Assembly: GCA_938022205.1 (NCBI GenBank)
Contig: CALIEB010000001.1
Location: 124,001-188,000, forward strand
Origin: an uncultured Anaerolineae bacterium
GTDB lineage: Bacteria > Chloroflexota > Anaerolineae > Aggregatilineales > Phototrophicaceae
Direction: 5' to 3'
DNA: 64,000 bases
The notes under the pieces were generated by a model. It was not told where the DNA came from, did not search any database, and was given only the letters and a program-made list of their open reading frames with translations. A program made the position numbers and the translations under genes. How positions within the stretch are numbered: position 1 is the first letter of the stretch; each line of letters begins with the position of its first letter. Positions 26,777 through 36,356 of the stretch are shown piece after piece.

Positions 26777-29700
26777 ACCCACTCGCTCACAAGGTCGCCG
26801 ATGATGTCCTCAAGGCGTTCTAGCTCTTCCTGCCAAGCCTCTGTGGGGATGTTCACCGTGCGGTTGTACGAGATGTAATGCACATAGACCGCTGGCACAA
26901 TGCCCTTGAGGTATTCGGTGACGGCGGCGGCATATGCGCCCACTTGCAGGTGATAGAGGCGGGCATGTTCGCGTGCGCCTTCTTCGGTGGGCTGCGGTAA
27001 AAAGCTGGTCTTGTAATCGACAATCACCCAACGCCCTTGCGCGTCCTGAAACAACACATCCATCACACCGTGCAACGTGCGCTTGCCTGCCCGCAGCAAA
27101 AATGGCAGCTCATGCAGCACGGTGCGCTGCGCCGCCTTTGCCTCTGTAATCCAGCGATACACGTCGCTGCGCTGAAAGGCTTGCAGCTGCTGCTCCGCCT
27201 CCGCTACCGCGCGCGTCACGTCGTCGCGCCGCGTCAAGCGAAACCGCCACGCATAGCTTAGCAGTGCCTCGCGCAGCGTGTCGCTGTCGACGAACTGCCA
27301 ATGACGCAGTGCCTCGTGAACGATTTGCCCGACCAAGCGGCGCGTGACACGGGGCATGGCGCGCGGCTGTGCGTCGACGACTAGCGCGGACACGTCTTGC
27401 ATCGCGCTCATGCGCACTGCCTCTTGATAGAAGTGCCAGCGGTCGCGGCTGTGGCGATAGCCGCCCAAGTTTACCAGCTGGGTCGCGCTGATGTGTTCAA
27501 GCAGGCGTTCTGCTGGCACGGAAACAGGTGGCACCAGCGGCGGCGCGGCGGCTTCCGCTTGCGCGAGCTGTTGCCATGCGTCCCAGCCTGTGCGCACCGC
27601 TTCGGCACGACGCACGCCACGCAGGCTTGCCTCGTCGGGCGTATGCAGCACAACGCGCACAGGCACATCGGGCAGTTCAGGCAGCGACACGCGCTCACCT
27701 ACGTCTAAGATGGGCAGTGCCTCCAGCAGCCAACCCAACCAGCCCTTCGCCTCAAGGAGTTCTGTGTCACATTGCCCGCTGACAAACACCGCATCTTGGG
27801 CGCGGGTCATCGCCACATACAACAGTCGCTTGAGTTCTTCTAGCTCGGCAGCCTCTTTGTGAGCGCGATAGCGTGCCTGCATGGGCAGCGTGAGCTTGTC
27901 ATACTGGGGCTTCAACACGGACGGCAAGCTGGGCGACAGCCCATACGCCTCGTCCCAAAACAGCGTGGCGTAGTCGCGTTTGAGCAGCTCCCGCGAGGCA
28001 TCCGCCACAAACACCAGCGGAAATTCCAGCCCCTTGCTGGCGTGAACGCTCATCAGCTTCACGCCGGCTTCGACATCTTGCGCCGCTTCGCCTTGCCGCA
28101 CTTCGCTGCTGTTCAGCTCCTCGACATAGAGCAAGAACTCGCCCAGCGTCACGCGCCCGCTAGCTTCGGCAACTTCGACGAGTTTTTGTGCGTTGCGCCG
28201 CATGCGCGCGCCGCCCGCAATGCCGTGCAAGGTGGCGAGATACGCCGTTTTTTGCAAAATCAGACGCAGCAGCTCGGCGATGGTGACGCGCCCGGCTTGC
28301 TCCGCCAGCGCGTCGAGCAATGCCGCCGCGTCGACGAAGGCTTCGTGCTGCCATTGGCTCTCTTCGCCGTGCAAGGCTTGCCAAAGCGTCGCGTCGGGAT
28401 AGGTGCGCCGCAGCCAAAGCAGCGCGTCGTCACTAAAGGCGAACAGTGGCGAGCGCAACGCCGCCGCCAGCGCGAGGTCATCGGCGGGGTTATACACCGC
28501 CCGCAGCAAGTTCAGCAAGTCCTGAACTTCGGGACGGTCGTAGTACCCGCGCCCCGCCACCGTGACAAAGGGGATGCCCTGTGCTTCCAGCGCGTCTTCG
28601 TAAAACCGCACGTCGCTGAGCGCACGCAGCAAAATGCAAGCGTCGCGCCACTGAAACGGGCGCACGGTCTGCGTGGCACGGTCGAAGACCTGCGCGCCCT
28701 GCGCTGCAAGCTGACGCAGCCGCTGCGCAATGGCAAACGCTTCGTAGCGGCGCGCGCTGTCGGCGTTGAGCTTTTCGCCTGCTTCGTCCTCGTCAGGCAC
28801 GAGTAGCAGCTCCAGCGTGGCGTAGCCGCGCGACGCGGGCGGCAGCTCGGGGCGCGCCGCCGCCATGTGAAACCCGTGCGCATAGTCCACTGGCGCGCTG
28901 TCGGTCAACATCAGGCGCGCGAACAGATGGTTAAACAGCGCAATCAAGCTAGGCTGCGAGCGAAACGACAGCGAAAGCGGCAGTGCCGCGCCACCCGTGC
29001 TGGTGATTTGGCGGCGCACGTGGTCAAACACGCTGACATCTGCGCCGCGAAAGGCGTAAATGCTCTGCTTGATGTCACCCACGACAAACAGCGAGCCTTG
29101 CGTCTCTAAGCCCGTTAAGGCTTGTACAATCGCCCACTGGCGGGCATTGGTGTCTTGGAACTCGTCAACCATAAGGTGACGAAACTCAGCGGCGCGGTAG
29201 CGGGCGTATACGGTCGGGTCTGCCAACACCTGCACGCTGAGCGTCTCAAGGTCATCAAAATCAAGCGCACGCCTGTCACGTTTGGCTTGTGTATAGCCAC
29301 CGCGTGTGCGCAAGAGCAAGCGATGCCACTGCGTCGCCAGCGTTGCCAGCGCGTCGAAAGGCGCGCCCGTCGGCGGCACGCCTAAGGTTTGCAACAGCGT
29401 GCGCGCCTGTTCGCGCAACGCCTTTAACGCTTCTTTGAGCGCGCTGAGGTCGTGCCAATTTTTGCCAGAGCCGACGTTGACTTTGACCTCATCGAGTTTC
29501 TGCAGCCCAAGCGCAAGCTCACCCTCAAGGCAAGCGGCAACACCCTCTTGCGCGCCGACAAAAACAGGATAGAGCTTGTCGCGGGTGTCATGGCACACGG
29601 CAGTCGCCAGCGTTTGCGCGTGCGCGTTAAAAACGGGGTCACGGCGCAGCGCGTCCTGAAGCTGGCGCGCCTGTGCCTGCCATGTGGCTTGCCAGTGGGC

Positions 29701-30270
29701 AAGTACCTCTTGCGGCGGCGGCACGTCGGCGGGCAGCACGTCCCACCAAGACCGCGCCTGTACCAGCGCGGCGCGCACGGTGTCCTCGCGGTAAGCCTCG
29801 AACAAGGCAGCGATTTGCGCGTCATCGGCGGCAGCACGCAGCTGCTCATCCACCACCGTCCGCAGCAGCAGCTTGGCTTCGATTTCTTCCAAGACCGTAA
29901 AAGCGGGGTCAAGCCCTAGCGGCGCGGCGTTAGCACGCAAGATGTCAGCGCACAGCCCATGAATGGTGTCGACGCGCGCGCTGTCCATCTCTTGTAGCAA
30001 GCCGCTCCAACGCGCCTGCTCGGCGGGCGTGGCAGCAGCGTGCAGTGCATCTAAAAGCCGCTCGCGCAGGCGGTTTTTCATCTCGGTGGCGGCAGCACGG
30101 GTGAAGGTAATCGCCACAACGCTGGCAAGTGACCAATCGGGGTGCTGTGCCAAGAGCTGGACAAAACGCTCAACCAGCACGCGGGTTTTGCCGGACCCCG
30201 CGCCTGCCAGCAAGATAAGGTTCTGCTCGAGCGTTTGGATAGCTTGCGCCTGCTCGTCGCTAAAGTTCAT
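26773..30270 (-). CDS. addA: ATP-dependent helicase/nuclease AddA
   Basis: The 1165-residue UvrD-like subunit of AddAB, which resects double-strand breaks to Chi-like sites for RecA. Walker A LAGAGSGKTRVLVERF near residue 20, DFDDLE, Walker B VDEFQDTN, VGDIKQSIYAFRGAD, SVHASKGLEFPLVFVA and VAMTRAQD are in the usual order. The C-terminal PD-(D/E)XK nuclease reads GVMDVLF, then WVIVDYKTS with the catalytic Asp and Lys. The ATG at 30270 overlaps the addB stop (ATGA), the normal coupled arrangement. Confidence 0.95.
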   Translation of the reverse strand: MNFSDEQAQAIQTLEQNLILLAGAGSGKTRVLVERFVQLLAQHPDWSLASVVAITFTRAAATEMKNRLRERLLDALHAAATPAEQARWSGLLQEMDSARVDTIHGLCADILRANAAPLGLDPAFTVLEEIEAKLLLRTVVDEQLRAAADDAQIAALFEAYREDTVRAALVQARSWWDVLPADVPPPQEVLAHWQATWQAQARQLQDALRRDPVFNAHAQTLATAVCHDTRDKLYPVFVGAQEGVAACLEGELALGLQKLDEVKVNVGSGKNWHDLSALKEALKALREQARTLLQTLGVPPTGAPFDALATLATQWHRLLLRTRGGYTQAKRDRRALDFDDLETLSVQVLADPTVYARYRAAEFRHLMVDEFQDTNARQWAIVQALTGLETQGSLFVVGDIKQSIYAFRGADVSVFDHVRRQITSTGGAALPLSLSFRSQPSLIALFNHLFARLMLTDSAPVDYAHGFHMAAARPELPPASRGYATLELLLVPDEDEAGEKLNADSARRYEAFAIAQRLRQLAAQGAQVFDRATQTVRPFQWRDACILLRALSDVRFYEDALEAQGIPFVTVAGRGYYDRPEVQDLLNLLRAVYNPADDLALAAALRSPLFAFSDDALLWLRRTYPDATLWQALHGEESQWQHEAFVDAAALLDALAEQAGRVTIAELLRLILQKTAYLATLHGIAGGARMRRNAQKLVEVAEASGRVTLGEFLLYVEELNSSEVRQGEAAQDVEAGVKLMSVHASKGLEFPLVFVADASRELLKRDYATLFWDEAYGLSPSLPSVLKPQYDKLTLPMQARYRAHKEAAELEELKRLLYVAMTRAQDAVFVSGQCDTELLEAKGWLGWLLEALPILDVGERVSLPELPDVPVRVVLHTPDEASLRGVRRAEAVRTGWDAWQQLAQAEAAAPPLVPPVSVPAERLLEHISATQLVNLGGYRHSRDRWHFYQEAVRMSAMQDVSALVVDAQPRAMPRVTRRLVGQIVHEALRHWQFVDSDTLREALLSYAWRFRLTRRDDVTRAVAEAEQQLQAFQRSDVYRWITEAKAAQRTVLHELPFLLRAGKRTLHGVMDVLFQDAQGRWVIVDYKTSFLPQPTEEGAREHARLYHLQVGAYAAAVTEYLKGIVPAVYVHYISYNRTVNIPTEAWQEELERLEDIIGDLVSEWV

Positions 30271-33200
30271 GCGTCCTCCATGTGCGGCTTGTGCGGGCTG
30301 GTGCGCGCCACGCGGCACAGTTCGGCAAATTCACAGTAGCTGGAACACTTGCCGCCGCTGAGCTTGCGCGGCTGCACGGCAAAGCTGCCCGCCCGCGCCT
30401 GCGCGAGATACGCCGCCACATATTGTGTGCCGAGCGTGAGCAGCTCCTCGTCTTTTGGGAAAACAAACGCGCCGCCTGTTTCGTTGGTTTCAATGCGCCA
30501 AAACGCGCCGCTCAACACGGGCAGGTCGGGCATGAGCTGGCGCAGTGCCATAACATACGTCCACATCTGAAAGTTGCGCCCGTTCTTAAGGTCGCTCGTG
30601 GGATAGGGCGTGCTGCCACTTTTGTAGTCGATGACGTGTAAGCCCTCTGGGCTGATGTCGATGCGGTCAATCGAGCCGCGCAACACAACGTAAGGCACGC
30701 GCGGGTCACCGAGCGGCACGCGCACGCCTTCAAAGCCTAGTTCAAACGCATGAGGCGTGCGTGTGCCGTCGCCCGTCTCAAAGTCTTTGCGCACGACCGC
30801 CGCTAGCTTTTGCGCGATGTAGCGCATTTCCTGCTGCCATAACGCCGACGGGCGAAAGCCATAGCGTTCGGGCGCGCTCCCTAGCAGGTCTACACACACC
30901 TGCGCCAGCACGTCCAACGCGCCCGCGCTGTAGGCTGGTTCGATACGCCAGCCTCGCGCCTTAATCTGTGCGTATGTCGCTTCAAGAATGGCGTGGTAGA
31001 GCGTGCCGCGCTGCAGCACGTCCATGCCCTCTTGAATGGGCTTAAGTGCCTCTAACTTGAGCAGCCGCTTAGCAAAAAACTGGTAGTGGCAGCTGCCGAA
31101 ATGGTTGAGCTGTGTGGCACTGTAGGGACGTGCGTCATGCAAGGTGCGCGCTACCCACGCCAAATTGCGCGCGTCTTGTAGCACGCCGCTGTAGGCATCA
31201 AACGGCAAGTCATGCGCCATGCGCCCGACTTCCACCGCACGCCCTTCCGCCACGCGCTGCCAAAGTGCCGCGCCGTCGCTTGCCAACAGCCACGCCAACG
31301 CGCCGCGCAGTGCCGCATCGTCCCTGCCCGCCTGCAGCCCATCCGCCACCGCTAGCAGCACTTCGTCCAGCGCACACGCACGCGCCAACGCCACCACCTC
31401 GCCGATGCGCTGGCGTGCCACAGGCAGCGTGTCAGGCGTGAACACTGCCCGCACCATGCGCCAAAGGTGGCTCTCGTTCCACAGCTTGCCCTCTTGCACA
31501 GTGGGACGCGAGAGCGTTAAGCTGTTGCGCGCAAGGCTAATAAGTTCATAGAACAAGCCTTCGTCAGCGACACGCTGCGCTTGCGTTTCGATACGCACCC
31601 CTGCCTGTGCCAACGCGGCGCGCTCACTTTCCAACAACAAGGGGTCTTGTAGCACGGGCTTAGGGAATAAGCCCTCCGCCAACCCCAAGATGAACACGTG
31701 CGGATGTGGCAGCCCGCGTGCGTTGTTGGCGGTTGTAACCAGCACCCGCCCGCTGCGAGCGGGGTCGCGCGGTGGGTGTTGTGCGCTCGCCAGCGTAACC
31801 TCTAGCTCTGACCAAAACGCTTGCCATGTCAACGGTTGTGCGGACTGTCCTAACGTCGTCTCAAGCAGCTCTTCGGCGTGAACAAAGCCATGCAGCAGCG
31901 TTTTGAGGGCGTTAACCGCGTGAAGGTCGCGCGCCATAAGACGATTTTGCGCCTCGCTGTGTCCCGAGAGGGCGCGAATGGCGCGCAGCACGCCCAGCGA
32001 CGCGCCATCTTCCGTCGCGTCGTCGGCGTTTTCTTCATCTTGCGCCACGTCCGCGCCCAGCAACCCCTCAATCCACGCCACATAGTCCGACATGGTAGCG
32101 GTCGGCGGAGGTGTCACAAGGTCAAAGAAGTTTTTTAACTGTGTTTGCAAGGCGTTCGCATGGGACTCTTCGAGCAGCGGCGGCAAGTCCTCATGGTCGC
32201 CGCGCGCGGGCTTGGTTGCGGCAGCAACCGCCGCCAGCCACGCCTCGCGTCCACCCACAACCTGCGACCGCTGGGCAACTTGTTCGAGCAAAGATACGTT
32301 ATGTGCGTCCAAACCTGCGACACGCACGTAAGGCGACCGCAGCACGTCGAGCAGCTGGCGCGTCTCAAAGCCGCCTTCACCCAAGCGCGAGAGGCGCAGC
32401 ACGCCCAAAAACACGACCAGCACGGGATTTTCTGCTAACGGCGGCGCGTAGTGCAGCAGCAGCGGCAGCTGATAGGCGTGGCGGTAGGTCTCAAAGAACG
32501 GTGCGTAACGCCCCCAATCGCGCACGGCGATCAACACCTCGTCGGGGCGCACGCCTGCCAACAGCAGTGCCTTGACGCGCCGCAGCACCTCCGCCACTTC
32601 GTCGCCTTCCTGCGGCACTTCAACCAAGTGCAAGGCAGGCGTAGAGCTAGCGGGAGTGGGTGCGGCACGACTGAAAAGATGGCGCGCCAGCACTTGCAAA
32701 TCCGCCGCACGCCCGACATCCCCCGCCTCAATCGTACGCTGCTGCAGTTCGACTTGATGCGCAGCGTGCGCCGCTTCGAGCCGCGCCATCGCCTGCTCAA
32801 AGCGTTTGCCGACGGTGCGCTGGCGTTCGCTCTCCGCCAAAACGGTCAGCGTCACGTAAGTCTCGCTGTGGCGTGCTAGCAACGCGACAATCTCCGCCTG
32901 CACTGGTGTGAACTGGTCGTAGCCGTCGACCAGCAACAGGCGCACGCTGCGCGCTAGCGTAGGCTGGCGACGCAGCGTTTCCAACGCCAGCCACGCCTCG
33001 CCCTCAAGGTCAACCAGATGGTGCGTCTGTAGGGTCGCTTGATAGGCGGCATAAATCTCGCCTAGCTCGCGCTCTTTAGCGGTTGCGCTGGCTTGAATGA
33101 ACGCCTGTGGGTGAACCAAGTTCTGCTTAAGCTCGTCAATCAACGCCGCCACCGCCCGCACGAAGCCCGCCGTTTGCGCGACTTCACGCCAAAAGGTCAG

Positions 33201-33536
33201 CGCGCCCGCTTCGTCGAGCTGACGCAGCACTGCCGCCAGCAGACGATAGCGCGCGACCTCTTGGATGCGACGCGGCGGCGTTCGGTTCATGTTGAGCAAG
33301 CGCGCGTTCAGCTCGTAAAAGTTGAAGAACTCAACGTTAAAGTAGACGCGCTGATTGTCGGGATAGTCCACCAGCCGCTGACGAAACGCCACTTCTTGCC
33401 GCCGCGAAGCAAGCAGCACCCACACACGCACGAAGGGCGTGGTGGCAGCTTCATCTTGCAGCGTCTGCGACAAGATGCGCAGCACAGCCTCTGTTTTGCC
33501 AGCACCAACGGGGGCTTTTAGAATGGTTGTGGGCAT
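30267..33536 (-). CDS. addB: ATP-dependent helicase/nuclease AddB
   Basis: The 1089-residue partner subunit of AddAB. N-terminal Walker A-like APVGAGKTEAVLR; the middle is a degenerate helicase involved in Chi recognition. The C-terminal nuclease domain has IDYKSGSTPYP with Asp and Lys. The Fe-S cluster that staples the nuclease domain is present: a Cys in FGSCHYQFF and three more in KCSSYCEFAELC at the end. Good SD (AAGGGGG) before the ATG. Second gene of the NERD-addB-addA transcript. Confidence 0.92.
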   Translation of the reverse strand: MPTTILKAPVGAGKTEAVLRILSQTLQDEAATTPFVRVWVLLASRRQEVAFRQRLVDYPDNQRVYFNVEFFNFYELNARLLNMNRTPPRRIQEVARYRLLAAVLRQLDEAGALTFWREVAQTAGFVRAVAALIDELKQNLVHPQAFIQASATAKERELGEIYAAYQATLQTHHLVDLEGEAWLALETLRRQPTLARSVRLLLVDGYDQFTPVQAEIVALLARHSETYVTLTVLAESERQRTVGKRFEQAMARLEAAHAAHQVELQQRTIEAGDVGRAADLQVLARHLFSRAAPTPASSTPALHLVEVPQEGDEVAEVLRRVKALLLAGVRPDEVLIAVRDWGRYAPFFETYRHAYQLPLLLHYAPPLAENPVLVVFLGVLRLSRLGEGGFETRQLLDVLRSPYVRVAGLDAHNVSLLEQVAQRSQVVGGREAWLAAVAAATKPARGDHEDLPPLLEESHANALQTQLKNFFDLVTPPPTATMSDYVAWIEGLLGADVAQDEENADDATEDGASLGVLRAIRALSGHSEAQNRLMARDLHAVNALKTLLHGFVHAEELLETTLGQSAQPLTWQAFWSELEVTLASAQHPPRDPARSGRVLVTTANNARGLPHPHVFILGLAEGLFPKPVLQDPLLLESERAALAQAGVRIETQAQRVADEGLFYELISLARNSLTLSRPTVQEGKLWNESHLWRMVRAVFTPDTLPVARQRIGEVVALARACALDEVLLAVADGLQAGRDDAALRGALAWLLASDGAALWQRVAEGRAVEVGRMAHDLPFDAYSGVLQDARNLAWVARTLHDARPYSATQLNHFGSCHYQFFAKRLLKLEALKPIQEGMDVLQRGTLYHAILEATYAQIKARGWRIEPAYSAGALDVLAQVCVDLLGSAPERYGFRPSALWQQEMRYIAQKLAAVVRKDFETGDGTRTPHAFELGFEGVRVPLGDPRVPYVVLRGSIDRIDISPEGLHVIDYKSGSTPYPTSDLKNGRNFQMWTYVMALRQLMPDLPVLSGAFWRIETNETGGAFVFPKDEELLTLGTQYVAAYLAQARAGSFAVQPRKLSGGKCSSYCEFAELCRVARTSPHKPHMEDA

Positions 33537-33560
33537 GGGTTGCCCCCTTTACGCGATGAA

Positions 33561-34304
33561 CTACGCAAACAACCACTCGGCAATCGCGTTGACAGTTGCC
33601 TGTGGCAGGCGATCGCGCTTCGCTAAGTAATTCAGCGTGAGCTTGGTCTCAAGGTCTTCAAATTGAGCGACCGGCAAGGCGGGGTTGGTGGTCGTGACAA
33701 TCGCTTTAGGGTGCGGTTCGGTGAAGACAACAACGCCGAACATCGGCACAACCTCCACGCCTTTCGCTTGTAGAAACGCCTCCAACCGCTGCATATCGTC
33801 AAGTGCCTCTTGGGTTGGACTCCAGCGCAGCGTACGCCAATCGCTGTCGCCAACACGGCGCATCCAGCCTTTGCCCTCGTTGTAAAACGTGCCCGTGTTG
33901 CTGCACACACGACAAACCAACACGCCAGCAGGTCCCACCAAGACCGCGTCGATATAGCCAATCTTGGGGCGGCTGACGTTGCGCAAATAGATGTAGCGTT
34001 GGTCAAGAAACGTGGCAAAAACATCGCCAAGCGCGGCCGCGTGTGGATTGTCACGCTTCCACGTAAGCGCGCGCACCGTCATGCCCAACGCCACAAGCAG
34101 CAACAGCGCGCCCACGACAATCAGCCCCTTGCGCAGCAGGTCATAGGTTGGGAAAGCAGGGTTCGCGCGCACGACAAAGTTCACCGCGTGCAGGAACAAG
34201 CCGCTAGCAACGCCCACCGCACCAAACGCCAAGACCACCACCGCAAAGTAAAGCAGCGTGCGCGAGCGGCGCGTGAGCGCGCCCGCAGGGACGACGTTTT
34301 GCAT
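33561..34304 (-). CDS. NERD-like membrane protein with degenerate nuclease motif
   Basis: A 247-residue protein with two N-terminal membrane helices (about 17-43 and 58-80) and a cytoplasmic domain that resembles NERD, a nuclease-related fold of the PD-(D/E)XK type. The line YIDAVLVGPAGVLVCRVCSN (about 117-136) matches the NERD core, keeping Asp 119, but the following I-E-V-K is C-R-V-C, so both the catalytic Glu and Lys are missing. It is probably not a nuclease. It lies 24 bp upstream of addB on the same strand; a role with AddAB is only suggested by position. Confidence 0.6.
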   Translation of the reverse strand: MQNVVPAGALTRRSRTLLYFAVVVLAFGAVGVASGLFLHAVNFVVRANPAFPTYDLLRKGLIVVGALLLLVALGMTVRALTWKRDNPHAAALGDVFATFLDQRYIYLRNVSRPKIGYIDAVLVGPAGVLVCRVCSNTGTFYNEGKGWMRRVGDSDWRTLRWSPTQEALDDMQRLEAFLQAKGVEVVPMFGVVVFTEPHPKAIVTTTNPALPVAQFEDLETKLTLNYLAKRDRLPQATVNAIAEWLFA

Positions 34305-34335
34305 AACTCATGCGTCCTTCTGCGGAAAATTCCGC

Positions 34336-34770
34336 CTAGTGCGTGTTGCTGCCTTTGGACTTAGCGCGCCGCTGTGCGATGATGTTTTCTAACACGCCCT
34401 GCAGTTCATTAAACTTGGGCAGTGGCTTTTTAATGAAGTGGTCAGCCTGTGTGCGCCTGATAGCTTCTTCGATAAAATCAGGCGTGAACTCAAAGGCAGT
34501 CGTCAGCACAATCGCCATTTGCCCCAAGCGTTTGCTTCGGCGCAGCCGCTCGCCCACATGCACGCCGTTTAGTTCACCCGGCAAGCGAATGTCTATCAAG
34601 GCTAACTCCGGTGGTTCAGTGACATAACGCCCATTGTCCACATCGTCAATCCATTTCACCGCCTCTTCCCCATCGACAAACGCCACCCCTTCGATGCCCC
34701 ACATCTCAAACATCGCTAACAGCACTTCGTAAATATCGGGTTCATCTTCAACAACCATCCACGTCGACAA
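34336..34770 (-). CDS. single-domain response regulator
   Basis: A 144-residue CheY-like receiver. Acidic pair in VVEDEPD, phosphorylated Asp in LALIDIRLPG, Thr in LTTAFE and Lys in FIKKPLP are present; a short tail with basic residues follows and there is no output domain. The start is uncertain: TTG at 34770 has GGGGG at five bases upstream, while ATG at 34758 lacks an SD. It runs 31 bp ahead of the NERD-like gene on the same strand. The kinase partner is unknown. Confidence 0.82.
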   Translation of the reverse strand: MSTWMVVEDEPDIYEVLLAMFEMWGIEGVAFVDGEEAVKWIDDVDNGRYVTEPPELALIDIRLPGELNGVHVGERLRRSKRLGQMAIVLTTAFEFTPDFIEEAIRRTQADHFIKKPLPKFNELQGVLENIIAQRRAKSKGSNTH

Positions 34771-34902
34771 GGCTGCCCCCTTACACAAGTAAGCGTCGGT
34801 AGAATTTTAAGAAGGTGTCACGGCTAGGACAGTCGCTTCAGGTTTGTTGTTGCTTGCCCCACTTGCAACAAACAGCATGCGATTGACCCATCTTGTTGCC
34901 TT

Positions 34903-34931
34903 ATTATGACGCAATGTCAATCTTTTTTCAA
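34903..34931 (-). promoter_or_regulatory. promoter of the response regulator gene
   Basis: Minus strand: TTGAAA (34926-34931), 17 bp spacer, CATAAT (34903-34908). The leader to the TTG start would be about 125 bases. Confidence 0.55.
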
Positions 34932-35047
34932 CTATGCTAGTGGGTGCTTTTGGGGAGAACGTGCTACAATATGGTTTCCGTCTAGCCATCGCTTCCTTCC
35001 TACACATTATACCAATTTGTAGCGTGGTTTTCCTACATGGTGTACAA

Positions 35048-35069
35048 TAAGGACAAAGATTTGTTGTCC
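35048..35069. promoter_or_regulatory. inverted repeat upstream of alanine dehydrogenase, candidate operator
   Basis: GGACAA (35051-35056), 7 bases, TTGTCC (35064-35069), directly after TACAAT and 25 bp before the ald start. TAAGGACAA at 35048-35056 is the same 9-mer found twice (as its complement) in the MFS/uppP region. Confidence 0.4.
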
Positions 35070-35094
35070 ACACACTATAGAGAGGATGGAAGAG

Positions 35095-36231
35095 ATGCTT
35101 ATTGGCATTCCTAAAGAGATTAAAGTAGAGGAACATCGCGTGGCACTTCCGCCCGCTGGTGTTGCGGAGCTAGTCAAGCGCGGTCACAGCGTGTTTGTCG
35201 AAACGCAGGCAGGGCATGGCAGCGGCTTCACTGACGACGAGTACACGCACGCCGGCGCAACCGTGCTGTACAGTGCGGCGGAAGTCTGGCAACGCGCCGA
35301 GCTAATCGTCAAGGTCAAAGAGCCGCAAAAAAGTGAGTATGGTTACTTGCGCCCGGATTTGGTCTTATTCACCTATTTGCACCTTGCTGCCGAAGAGCAT
35401 CTCACGCACGCCATGCTCGAAAGCGGCGTGATGGGTATCGCCTATGAGACCGTCGAAGATGCCGAAGGCAAGCTGCCGCTGCTGGAGCCGATGAGCGAAG
35501 TAGCGGGGCGTATGGCGGCGCAAATTGTCTCGCACTACCTCGAGAAGCCGCACGGCGGGCGCGGCGTGTTGATGGGCGGCGTGCCGGGCGTGCGCCCCGC
35601 GCACATCGTCGTGTTAGGCGGCGGCACGGTTGGCACGAACGCGGCAAAAGTTGCTTTGGGCATGGGCGCGCGGGTCACGCTGCTCGACATTAACATCGAG
35701 CGACTGCGCTACCTCGATGACGTGCTGCACGGGCGCATTGAGACCATGTACAGCAGCGCGGGCAACATCGCCGAGATTATCAAGTCAGCAGATGCGGTGA
35801 TTGGCTCGGTGCTGATTACGGGTGCGCGCGCACCAATGCTCATCACCCGTGACATGCTGCACACCATGCCTAAAAACAGCGTGATTGTCGACGTGGCGGT
35901 CGATCAAGGTGGCTGTGTTGAGACCACCCGCCCCACCACGCACAGCAACCCCACCTACTTTGTTGACGACGTGCTGCATTACGGGGTGGCGAACATGCCA
36001 GGCGCAGTGCCGCGCACGTCTAGTCTAGCACTTGCCAATGCCACGCTGCGCTACGTGCTGAAAATTGCCAGTGTAGGCGTGTTTGAAGCAATGGCACAAG
36101 ACGCGGGCCTTTTGAAGGGGCTAAACGTTTACGCAGGCAAATGCACACATCCTGCCGTCGCGCAGACATTCAACCTGACCTACACTGACCCACACGCCGC
36201 CTTAGGCATTGCCACGCCGCAAACCGCCTAA
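35095..36231 (+). CDS. ald: alanine dehydrogenase
   Basis: NAD-dependent, reversible deamination of L-alanine to pyruvate and ammonia. The 378-residue protein begins LIGIPKEIKVEEHRVALPP, keeps the KVKEPQKSEY pyruvate-binding Lys segment, and has the Rossmann motif VVLGGGTVGTNAAKVALGMGA followed by LLDIN. The frame has an ATG at 35086, but its purine tract abuts it; ATG at 35095 has AGAGGA at good spacing, so I use it. It could feed ammonia to glutamine synthetase or scavenge it. Followed by a terminator-like stem-loop. Confidence 0.95.
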   Translation: MLIGIPKEIKVEEHRVALPPAGVAELVKRGHSVFVETQAGHGSGFTDDEYTHAGATVLYSAAEVWQRAELIVKVKEPQKSEYGYLRPDLVLFTYLHLAAEEHLTHAMLESGVMGIAYETVEDAEGKLPLLEPMSEVAGRMAAQIVSHYLEKPHGGRGVLMGGVPGVRPAHIVVLGGGTVGTNAAKVALGMGARVTLLDINIERLRYLDDVLHGRIETMYSSAGNIAEIIKSADAVIGSVLITGARAPMLITRDMLHTMPKNSVIVDVAVDQGGCVETTRPTTHSNPTYFVDDVLHYGVANMPGAVPRTSSLALANATLRYVLKIASVGVFEAMAQDAGLLKGLNVYAGKCTHPAVAQTFNLTYTDPHAALGIATPQTA

Positions 36232-36241
36232 CCACGTTTCG

Positions 36242-36278
36242 GGGCGCACGTTGCCTTATGGATGATGTGCGCCCTCTT
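36242..36278 (+). terminator. terminator-like stem-loop after ald
   Basis: GGGCGCAC (36242-36249) and GTGCGCCC (36267-36274) form an 8 bp stem with a 17-base loop, followed by TCTTTAGCTTATT. It lies 10 bp after the ald stop. Confidence 0.6.
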
Positions 36279-36356
36279 TAGCTTATTGCGGACAGCCAGC
36301 AGCACGTTTGCGCTAATGCTGCCACTACGCCAGCCTCAACAGCAGGAGAACACGCC

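Larger units (their letters stand above)
34771..35094. other. 324 bp intergenic region with divergent promoters
   Basis: This space separates the response regulator (minus) from alanine dehydrogenase (plus). It holds a minus promoter (34903-34931), an extended -10 on the plus strand (TGCTACAAT, 34962-34970), a second TACAAT (35043-35048) and a small inverted repeat (35051-35069). I see no convincing gene in it. Confidence 0.5.

Noticed and set aside
34807-35136. 109-codon minus-strand frame in the intergenic space before alanine dehydrogenase
   Set aside because: It overlaps the ald start, has no SD, no recognisable domain, and contains the promoter elements of both flanking genes.
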